From: Sporichthya polymorpha DSM 43042
Lineage (GTDB): Bacteria > Actinomycetota > Actinomycetes > Sporichthyales > Sporichthyaceae
DNA length: 64,000 bases
NCBI RefSeq assembly: GCF_000384115.1
Contig: NZ_KB913029.1
Span: forward strand, 5,431,057-5,495,056
Reading direction: 5' to 3'
Shown in pieces: positions 57,845 through 64,000 of the stretch. The notes beneath the pieces were generated by a model. That model saw only the letters and a program-made list of their open reading frames with translations, was not told where the DNA came from and did no database searches. Each line of letters begins with the position of its first letter. Position 1 is the first letter of the stretch. A program made the position numbers and the translations under genes.

Positions 57845-59229
57845 GGGGTCTCCTCCGCGCGCGAGGGCGCGATCACGGCCAGAACCTCGTCCCGGACCCG
57901 GGCCATCCGGGCGGGATCGGCGGCCTCGACGTTCAGACGCAGCAGCGGCTCGGTGTTCGACGGGCGCACGTTGAACCACGCGCCGTCACCGAGGTCGACG
58001 GTCAGGCCGTCGAGTTCGTCGAGCGTGACGCCGTCCCGGTCCGCCCACTCCTTGCGGATCGTCGCGAGGGCGTGCGCCGTGTCGGTGACCCGGGTGTTCA
58101 GCTCGCCCGAGGCGGCGTACCGCGCGTACGACTCGACCAGCGTCGACAGCGTCGTGCCGGCCGGGGCCGCGGCCAGCGCGGCGAGGACGTGCAGGGCGGC
58201 GAGCATCCCCGAGTCGGCGAACCAGAACTCGCGGAAGTAGTAGTGCCCCGAGTGCTCCCCGCCGAAGATCGCGCCGCGGGAGGCCATCACCGCCTTGATG
58301 AACGAGTGCCCGACCTGGGTGCGGACCGTCGTCCCGCCCCGCTCGGCGACGAGCTCGGGCAGCGCCTTCGAGGTGATCAGGTTGTGCACGATCGTCGCGC
58401 CCGGCTCGCGGGAGAGCTCGCGGTCGGCGATCAGCGCGCAGATCGTCGACGGCGAGACCGGCTCGCCGCGCTCGTCGACCAGGAAGCAGCGGTCGGCGTC
58501 GCCGTCGAAGGCGAGCCCGAGGTCGGCGCCGTGCGAGACGACGGCCGCGGACAGGTCGCGCAGGTTCGCCGGCTCGATCGGGTTCGGCTCGTGGTTGGGG
58601 AACGTCCCGTCGAGCTCGAAGTACAGCGGGACGATCGCGATCGGCAGCCCCGCGAAGACCGTCGGCACGACGTGCCCGGCCATCCCGTTGCCGGCGTCGA
58701 CGACGACGCGCAGGGGCCGGGCGCCGGAGAGGTCGACGAGGGTCCGCAGGTGCGCGGCGTAGTCCGGCAGCACGTCCCGGCTCTCGACCGTGCCCGGCGC
58801 GACGGTCGCGGCGGGCAGGCCCTCCTCGGCGAAGCGGCGGACGTCGGCGAGGCCGGTGTCCCGGCCGACCGGCCGCGCCCCGCTGCGGCAGAGCTTGATG
58901 CCGTTGTACCCGACCGGGTTGTGCGAGGCGGTGAACATCGCGCCCGGGCAGGAGAAGCGGCCGCTGGCGTAGTAGACGGCGTCGGTGCACGCGAGCCCGA
59001 TGTCGATCACGTCCCGGCCGCGGGAGGCGACCCCGGCGGCGAACGCGGCGGACAGCTCCGGCGAGGTCTCGCGCATGTCCCGCCCGACGACGATCGGCCC
59101 CCCGTCGGCGGCGGTGACCTCGGCGAACGCGGCCCCGAGGGCGGTCGCGACGTCCGCGTCCCACTGTTCCGGGACCAGGCCCCGGATGTCGTAAGCCTTG
59201 ACGATGGCGGAGAGATCGCGGACCGGCAC
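57841..59229 (-). CDS. manB: Phosphomannomutase/phosphoglucomutase
   Basis: 462 residues. It interconverts mannose-6-P and mannose-1-P (and the glucose forms). Active-site loops are all visible: FTASHNPVGYNGIK (phospho-Ser), metal loop FDGDADRC, sugar loop GEHSGHYY and phosphate loop RPSNTEPLLRLNVE. Product mannose-1-P leads to GDP-mannose, for mycolipid or O-mannosylation pathways. The GTG at 59229 follows TAAGGT by six bases. The order DUF3499-manB-SIS isomerase matches Rv3258c-3256c. Confidence 0.95.
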   Translation of the reverse strand: MPVRDLSAIVKAYDIRGLVPEQWDADVATALGAAFAEVTAADGGPIVVGRDMRETSPELSAAFAAGVASRGRDVIDIGLACTDAVYYASGRFSCPGAMFTASHNPVGYNGIKLCRSGARPVGRDTGLADVRRFAEEGLPAATVAPGTVESRDVLPDYAAHLRTLVDLSGARPLRVVVDAGNGMAGHVVPTVFAGLPIAIVPLYFELDGTFPNHEPNPIEPANLRDLSAAVVSHGADLGLAFDGDADRCFLVDERGEPVSPSTICALIADRELSREPGATIVHNLITSKALPELVAERGGTTVRTQVGHSFIKAVMASRGAIFGGEHSGHYYFREFWFADSGMLAALHVLAALAAAPAGTTLSTLVESYARYAASGELNTRVTDTAHALATIRKEWADRDGVTLDELDGLTVDLGDGAWFNVRPSNTEPLLRLNVEAADPARMARVRDEVLAVIAPSRAEETP

Positions 59230-59235
59230 GGGCCG

Positions 59236-59241
59236 ACCTTA
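59236..59241 (-). promoter_or_regulatory. -10 hexamer TAAGGT before manB
   Basis: TAAGGT is six bases before the GTG at 59229 on the minus strand, with no ribosome site. It suggests a leaderless manB transcript separate from the DUF3499 gene 41 bases upstream. Confidence 0.45.
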
Positions 59242-59270
59242 CCGACGTCCCGGGGCGGAGTTGCGGCGGC

Positions 59271-59618
59271 TCAGTCCTCGACCGAGCGCAGCACGCGCAG
59301 GTGGCCGCGGCGGTTGACCTCGATCATCGAGTCCTCGGCGGCCGGGGTGGGGCGGCCGGCCTCACGGACCAGGTTCGCGAGCGCCTCGAGGTCGTCCGAG
59401 CTGGGACCGGTGTCGACCTGGTCCGGAGCGAGCCGGACGACCTCCCAGCCGCGCGGCGCGGTGAGGCGTTCCGCGTGCTCGGCGCACAGGTCGTAGCAGT
59501 GGGGTTCGGCGTACGTGGCCAACGGGCCGAGGACCGCCGTCGAGTCGGCGTACACGTAGGTCAGCGTCGCCGTCGCAGGCCGGGTGCACGCGTTGCGGGA
59601 GCAGCGACGACCTTTCAC
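59271..59618 (-). CDS. DUF3499 family protein
   Basis: 115 residues. CSRNACTRPATATLTYVYADSTAVLGPLATYAEPHCYDLCAEH is the family signature, with two Cys pairs that probably bind zinc. The C-terminal part is helical and acidic. It is found only in actinobacteria, always near manB or whiB genes; function unknown. The GTG at 59618 (VKGRRCSRN) follows TACCGT by six bases. An ATG at 59657 would add 13 residues and is less likely. Confidence 0.88.
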   Translation of the reverse strand: MKGRRCSRNACTRPATATLTYVYADSTAVLGPLATYAEPHCYDLCAEHAERLTAPRGWEVVRLAPDQVDTGPSSDDLEALANLVREAGRPTPAAEDSMIEVNRRGHLRVLRSVED

Positions 59619-59624
59619 GAGGCG

Positions 59625-59699
59625 ACGGTAGCGCGCGCGGTTCCACGCGCCCGGCATTGCCCCGTCACGCACCCTTGTGTCGCTCTCCCGGCCTACGCT
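59625..59699. promoter_or_regulatory. Divergent promoter pair between DUF3499 and Rv3259-like genes
   Basis: On the minus strand TACCGT (59625-59630) is six bases before GTG 59618. On the plus strand TACGCT (59694-59699) is six bases before ATG 59706. Neither gene has a ribosome site, so both look leaderless. Confidence 0.5.
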
Positions 59700-59705
59700 T
59701 CGAGC

Positions 59706-60212
59706 ATGCGCAAGCGCCTGCTCCGCCGCTCGGGCGAGTCCCGCCCGGCCGCCGACTCTCCCGGGCCGGACGCCGGCGCGGCGCCCCCCGTCCGCCGCAC
59801 CCGCCGGGACCGGCGCGGCCGCGGCCTGCGCGGACCGCTCGCCCCGCCGGACAGCCCGTTGTCGATCACGCGGGCGGAGGCGTTCAACATCCTGGTCGAG
59901 GACGCCGTCGACCGCCTCGAGGTTCGGTGGCGCAAGGAACTCGCGGGCGTCGACTTCGCCGTCGCCCCGGTCCCGGGGCCGGAGGCGATCAGCGGCGTCG
60001 GGGTCTCCCCCGGCGGCGTCCCGCTCTCCCGGCTCTACCCCGGGGGCGCGGGCCGCCGCCCCCACATCGTCCTCTACCGGCGGCCGATCGAGGCCCGCGC
60101 CAAGGGCCGCGCCGACCTCGCGATCCTCGTCCAGGACCTCGTCACCGAGCAGGTCGCCGACCTCCTCGGCCTCACCCCGGAGCAGGTCGACCCGGACTAC
60201 GGCCTCGACTGA
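59706..60212 (+). CDS. Rv3259-like protein; metallopeptidase fold without HExxH
   Basis: 168 residues. The basic N-terminal region (about 1-40) precedes ITRAEAFNILVEDAVDRLEVRWRKELAGVDFAV and LYRRPIEARAKGRADLAILVQDLVTEQVADLLGLTPEQVDPDY, the PF06262-like zincin family. The zinc motif HExxH expected here reads TEQVA, so both histidines are missing and peptidase activity is unlikely. The position, divergent from DUF3499 next to manB, is that of mycobacterial Rv3259. Possibly a structural or regulatory descendant. Confidence 0.75.
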   Translation: MRKRLLRRSGESRPAADSPGPDAGAAPPVRRTRRDRRGRGLRGPLAPPDSPLSITRAEAFNILVEDAVDRLEVRWRKELAGVDFAVAPVPGPEAISGVGVSPGGVPLSRLYPGGAGRRPHIVLYRRPIEARAKGRADLAILVQDLVTEQVADLLGLTPEQVDPDYGLD

Positions 60213-60232
60213 CCCCGTCCGTCCGTCTCGTC

Positions 60233-60282
60233 AAAAAAGGGTGACACCCCTTACTGCGGAGTAAGGGGTGTCACCCTTTTTT
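60233..60282. terminator. Paired GGGTGTCACCC palindrome, unit E
   Basis: AAAAAAGGGTGACACCCC and GGGGTGTCACCCTTTTTT form a near-perfect 21-bp stem around CTGCGGAG. A and T runs lie on both sides, between convergent genes: an ideal bidirectional terminator. The clearest member of the family. Confidence 0.92.
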
Positions 60283-61805
60283 CACGGCAGGAGGGCCGTC
60301 AGGTCGGGCTCGATGCCCGGGATCGAGACGGTGTACCGGCCCGGGTGGACGGCGGTGACGGTGACGTCGGCGCCGCTGCCGCGCAGGACGCGGGCCGCGT
60401 GGACCGGGCCCGAGCCCGCGGCGGGGGCGAGCAGGATCGAGTAGCCACCGGCCTTGCCCTTGGGCGTCGGGTCGACGAGCACGGTGCGCCCGGCGGGGAT
60501 GCGGATCGTCCTGGTCGTCGCGTCGCCGCTCGCGGGCCGGACGGTCAGGACCACCTCGGCGTCCCCGCGGGGGGCGGCCAGGATCAGGCGCGTGCTCGTC
60601 CCGGACGGACCGGACCCGGCCGGGACGGCGGCCGGTGAGGTCAGCGCGGGCGCGGCGGTGCCGAATGCGATGTCGGCGGCGCCGCCCTTGGCCGACCGGG
60701 TCTGCCGGACCACGGCGACCACCGGGCGGTCGGAGGTGACGACCAGCGCCGACGCGGCGGTCTCGCCGACCTGCGCGAGGTTGAACTCGGCCACCCGGCC
60801 GGCCTTGACCTCGACGTTGTCGAGCCCGGCGGGGACGAAGGAGTTGTCCGGGGTCAGCGCGCGCACGGTGACGATCGCGTCGTTCTCCCCCGGCACGAGC
60901 AGGTGCAGGCTGCGGCCGAGCTTGCCGTCGGGCAGGCCCGGGATGACGACGCTGCGGGACGGGCTCGGCGCGGGCGCGATCCAGTCGACGCCCCGCGGCT
61001 GCACGCCGCGCTCGTCGGAGTCGTGGACGACGGCGGAGATCCGGCCGCTGCTCGCGCGCACCTCGATGCCGAGCCGGGCGTGGCCGGCGGTCATGCCCTC
61101 GAGCGGGATCGAGACGGCGCCGAGGGCCGGGACGTCGATGCCCGTCGAGTTCGGCGGCGCCTCGACCGGGCCGCCCTCGTTCCAGAACCGGAGGTCGACG
61201 ACGGCCGGCACGGCCTCGGGATTGGTCAGGACGAGCCGGTCGCGCCGGCCGGCGGCGGTGGCGGCGCCGACGAACCACGACGTCGGCTGCGCCGTGGTGC
61301 ACGCGACGGCCTCGAGCCCCCGGGCGGCGCCGGAGCGGCCGGTCGTGACGAGCTCGGCGGCCAGGCCGGGGGCGAGCACGCCGGTGCCCCGGGCGAGCAG
61401 CGGGGTGCTCAGTTTGCTGACGTCCACCGAGGTGCGGCCGGGCGAGGAGATCCGCGCCCGCGGGGAGCCGGTGCGGCCCAGGTCGGAGAGCGTCGCGGCC
61501 CCGGACCGGGGCGCCGGGGACGGGGAGGCGGCGTCGGCCGCCTGCGCGGCCGCGATGTCCGCGGCGGACTCCGGGGCGTAGAGCGTCACCGCGCTGCGGG
61601 CCGAGGACCCGGTCACGACCGGCGCGGGGCAGGCCAGTTCGGCGCTGCGAACCTCGTCGACGATCGGCGCGATCGAGCCGGCACCGCTGCCGCCGACGAC
61701 CTGCACCACCAGCGCGAGCACGGCGAGACCGCCGGCCACCGCGAGGGGTGCGCGCGGGCCGACGGGACGGATGCGGGCGGACGCCCGGCGCCGGGTCTCG
61801 CTCAC
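60282..61805 (-). CDS. DUF5719 family secreted/membrane-anchored protein
   Basis: 507 residues. The basic N-terminus and one hydrophobic helix (APLAVAGGLAVLALVVQVVG) anchor or export it. The remaining 460 residues are beta-rich (repeated strands ending PALGAVSIPLEG, VVIPGLPDGKLGRSLHLLVPG), typical of DUF5719. It overlaps the upstream gene by four bases (GTG 61805, GTGA). In Streptomyces the same pair (large glycosyltransferase, DUF5719) lies near manB and whiB. A role in polysaccharide export or assembly is a guess from neighbours. Confidence 0.78.
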   Translation of the reverse strand: MSETRRRASARIRPVGPRAPLAVAGGLAVLALVVQVVGGSGAGSIAPIVDEVRSAELACPAPVVTGSSARSAVTLYAPESAADIAAAQAADAASPSPAPRSGAATLSDLGRTGSPRARISSPGRTSVDVSKLSTPLLARGTGVLAPGLAAELVTTGRSGAARGLEAVACTTAQPTSWFVGAATAAGRRDRLVLTNPEAVPAVVDLRFWNEGGPVEAPPNSTGIDVPALGAVSIPLEGMTAGHARLGIEVRASSGRISAVVHDSDERGVQPRGVDWIAPAPSPSRSVVIPGLPDGKLGRSLHLLVPGENDAIVTVRALTPDNSFVPAGLDNVEVKAGRVAEFNLAQVGETAASALVVTSDRPVVAVVRQTRSAKGGAADIAFGTAAPALTSPAAVPAGSGPSGTSTRLILAAPRGDAEVVLTVRPASGDATTRTIRIPAGRTVLVDPTPKGKAGGYSILLAPAAGSGPVHAARVLRGSGADVTVTAVHPGRYTVSIPGIEPDLTALLP

Positions 61806-64000
61806 GACGCATCCCCCACGCGTTCGGCCGCGGCGTGGCGGCGGGCGGTCGGGACGGGGACGTCCTCCTCGTCCTCCCGCACGCGGCCGCCGCCCGGGAG
61901 CGCGAGGACGACCATCACGAGGAACAGCGTCGCCTGGGAGAACAGCCAGATCCCGCGCAGCGGCGAGTTCCACTCCACGACGAGTCGGCCACCCTCGGCC
62001 GGGACCGTGAAGGCCTGGGCCCACCCGCCCGAGGTCTGGGACTCCAACGACCTGCCGTCGACGCTCGCCTTCCAGTGCGAGCTCGCGGGCTCGGCGAGCG
62101 CGAGCACGCCGCCGCCCGGCGGCAGCTCGGCGTCGGCCCCGACGCGGGTGGAGGGCACGGGCACCGCCGCGCCGCCATCGGCCGGGTAGAACATCAGCCG
62201 CGCGACCGGCACCTGGACGCGCCAGAGCCCGTCGCCGCCCTGGGTGCTGACCTGCTCAAGGCCGGGGATCGCGTCGAGCCGGCGCGCGAGGTCGGCGGGC
62301 ACCGGGGCCTTCACGAGCACGTAGCGGATCGCGAAGCTCCCGAGCCGGCTGACGACCTCGTCGCCGCGGCCGGAGACGAGGTCGCCGACGAGCTGGGCGA
62401 CGCGGCGCTCGGCCGCGGACGGCGGCGAGACGTCGGCGGCGCCGAGGCGCGGGCCGGAGTCGCGGACGATCGCGTAGGAGAGGGAGCCCTCCGCGCGGTG
62501 CACGCGCAGCGCGAGGGTGCGGGGACGGTCGCTGGTCTCGGCCTCGGCGGCGACGAACGCGGGGACGAGCACCGGGGAGCCGCGGTCGATCGGACCGTCC
62601 GCCCCGCGGGCGATCCAGACCAGCCCGCCGATCGCCGGGGCGCCGACGGCGATCAGCGCGACGAACCCGGCGAGCGGCTGCGCCAGCCCGAACTCGCGCG
62701 CCGCGAGGCGCTCGGCGAGCCCGTGCGCACCGACGATGGCGGTGATCAGCAGACCGAGCGCCGCCAGCGCGAGCGCGAGGCCCGGCCAGGCCGAGATCTC
62801 CGTCCCGCCGGCGGGCGAGCGCACCTCGAAGCGGGAGACGACGAGCGCGACCAGGTAGCCCAGGCACGCGGCGGCGACGCCGGCCGTCGCGACGATCCGG
62901 CGGGTCGAGACCGCGAGCCCGACGAGCCCGGCGACGAGGACGCCGAGACCCACCCAGCCCGGCAGCGGGTTGGGACCGCCGGCGTCGAGGAGCAGGAGGC
63001 GCCAGGTGTCCTGGACCTCGCCGGCGAGGTCCGGGCCGGGTGCGCCCGGCTCGCCGAGGAACCGGGACGGATGACGCAGCAGCTGAGCCGACCAGGGCAG
63101 CAACGCGACCGGCGGGAGCGCGACCACGATCGCGAGGCGGGTGAGCAGGGCGCGGTCCCAGTCGGCGGCGAGCCCGCGGGCGGCGCCGGCGACGGCACCG
63201 GCGGCAAGCAGGGCGAGCACCCAGGCGAGCGGGACGAACGCCGTCATCACCGTCAACGTCAGGGCCGCGACCCACGTCGCCCGGACGGTGCCGGCGCGTC
63301 CCGGGGTCCCGATCGCGCGCACGAACGCGAGGGCGAACGCGGGCAGCAGCACCACCGCGACGGCGGTGCCGAGACGGCCGGTCGCGATCGCGCCGGACAG
63401 GACGGGAAGGGTCGCGTAGGCGGCCGCGCCCCACACCCGCAGGGCGCGGGAGGTGGGCAGCGCGCCCGCGGTCAGGTAGGCGACGGCGCCGGCCATCGGC
63501 ACGCTCCCGACCAGCAGGACCGTCACCGCGAGGTCGGCGTGCCCGCCGAGCAGCGTCGCGACGAACGCGACGGCCGCCAGGTACGGCGGGGACGCCTCGG
63601 AGCTGCCGACCGAGTCCGGGTGCCACGACCCGGTGTAGGCCGACCACAGGTCGGACGCCCCGCCGGGCGCGGGGAGCAGGGCACCGCCGAAGATCCGGCC
63701 GCCGGCGAGGAGCTCGCGCCCGGCGAGCAGGGTGAGCGCGAGCAGGCCGAGGACGAGCAGCCAGCCCGGGCTGCGCAGCACCCGCCGGAGCAGGACGCCG
63801 CCGGCGCCGAGGTCGAGGTTCTCCATGTCGTCGGCACCCGGGCCGGACTCGACGACCCGGTGCCGGCCGATCGCGACGCCCTCGGTGCGGCGGCCCCCGA
63901 TGAAGCTGGTGAGCGCGTCCCGGGCGAGCGCGAACTGATGCCCGAAGCGGGGGAAGAGGCGCCGCAGCGAGGACGGGGCGACGCGGTGGTCGGCCCGGCG
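61802..64000 (-). CDS. Large membrane protein, C-terminal part of a glycosyltransferase-type gene (cut by right edge)
   Basis: The reading frame runs open to the window edge, so the gene starts beyond 64000. At least 732 residues are visible. The first visible part (RRADHRVAPSSLRRLFPRFG) is basic, followed by about 12 hydrophobic helices (LVLGLLALTLLAGREL onward), an extracytoplasmic domain, then a final helix. Homologues in the same position carry an N-terminal GT-A glycosyltransferase domain. It probably builds or exports a wall polysaccharide. It is translationally coupled to DUF5719. Confidence 0.75.
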   Translation of the reverse strand, partial: RRADHRVAPSSLRRLFPRFGHQFALARDALTSFIGGRRTEGVAIGRHRVVESGPGADDMENLDLGAGGVLLRRVLRSPGWLLVLGLLALTLLAGRELLAGGRIFGGALLPAPGGASDLWSAYTGSWHPDSVGSSEASPPYLAAVAFVATLLGGHADLAVTVLLVGSVPMAGAVAYLTAGALPTSRALRVWGAAAYATLPVLSGAIATGRLGTAVAVVLLPAFALAFVRAIGTPGRAGTVRATWVAALTLTVMTAFVPLAWVLALLAAGAVAGAARGLAADWDRALLTRLAIVVALPPVALLPWSAQLLRHPSRFLGEPGAPGPDLAGEVQDTWRLLLLDAGGPNPLPGWVGLGVLVAGLVGLAVSTRRIVATAGVAAACLGYLVALVVSRFEVRSPAGGTEISAWPGLALALAALGLLITAIVGAHGLAERLAAREFGLAQPLAGFVALIAVGAPAIGGLVWIARGADGPIDRGSPVLVPAFVAAEAETSDRPRTLALRVHRAEGSLSYAIVRDSGPRLGAADVSPPSAAERRVAQLVGDLVSGRGDEVVSRLGSFAIRYVLVKAPVPADLARRLDAIPGLEQVSTQGGDGLWRVQVPVARLMFYPADGGAAVPVPSTRVGADAELPPGGGVLALAEPASSHWKASVDGRSLESQTSGGWAQAFTVPAEGGRLVVEWNSPLRGIWLFSQATLFLVMVVLALPGGGRVREDEEDVPVPTARRHAAAERVGDAS

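Overview
The window is a continuous 64 kb piece of a GC-rich actinobacterial chromosome. The evidence is GTG/ATG starts with ATGA/GTGA gene overlaps, MtrAB-LpqB, DUF3499, DUF6912 and Rv3235-type proteins, a 1,600-residue NAD-glutamate dehydrogenase, and an IdeR/DtxR-type iron box. Gene order resembles the M. tuberculosis Rv3231c-Rv3259 and Streptomyces mtrA-secA neighbourhoods (from memory, not searched). I cannot name the genus; it looks like neither Mycobacterium nor Streptomyces. I saw no tRNA, rRNA, CRISPR array, prophage or insertion sequence. One DUF222/HNH gene is the only likely mobile-type gene.

Layout: (1) 1-8 kb, minus strand: two RTX-repeat secreted paralogues, each followed by the same 86-bp palindrome, an LPQSG surface protein, then prfB-ftsE-ftsX-M23 peptidase-smpB (division-coupled wall hydrolysis plus translation termination and rescue). 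(2) 8-19 kb: amino-acid catabolism (tryptophan dioxygenase overlapping NAD-GDH, and pruA), RNA ligase rtcB between two hairpins, an LCP wall ligase and a small secreted protein. (3) 19.5-30 kb: DUF6912 and Rv3235-like genes, a HAD phosphatase, the HNH gene, secA, and small enzymes including a YcaQ-like glycosylase. (4) 29.7-37.6 kb, minus strand: mtnA-mtrA-mtrB-lpqB-comF-hpf and a NarL-type regulator. (5) 37.7-49.5 kb: a MoxR/DUF58/DUF4129/DUF4350 membrane module and its usual SpoIIM/RDD partners, separated by a cupredoxin, proS and three secreted-protein genes. (6) 50-54.4 kb, minus strand: a MerR regulator overlapping ahcY, then a second, archaeal-type SAH-hydrolase homologue with altered active-site positions and a CrtC-like protein. 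(7) 54.4-54.9 kb: a structured non-coding region with an iron box. (8) 54.9-64 kb: a siderophore-binding lipoprotein, the manB/Trm112/SIS-isomerase sugar-phosphate operon, DUF3499, an Rv3259-like protein lacking its zinc motif, DUF5719, and a membrane protein cut by the right edge.

Common themes: the genes mostly serve envelope growth and its sensing (FtsEX, MtrAB, LCP, SecA, MoxR module, mannose-phosphate synthesis), with methionine/SAM recycling (mtnA, ahcY) and glutamate-generating catabolism. Two sequence habits recur. Several genes have a TANNNT hexamer 6-7 bases before the start codon, which suggests leaderless mRNAs. A family of GGGTGTCACCC palindromes sits at gene ends as single or paired units.

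The best candidates for something undescribed are the archaeal-type SAH-hydrolase paralogue in the merR-ahcY operon, the iron box and alternative hairpins upstream of it, the duplicated RTX gene plus palindrome unit, and the palindrome family.
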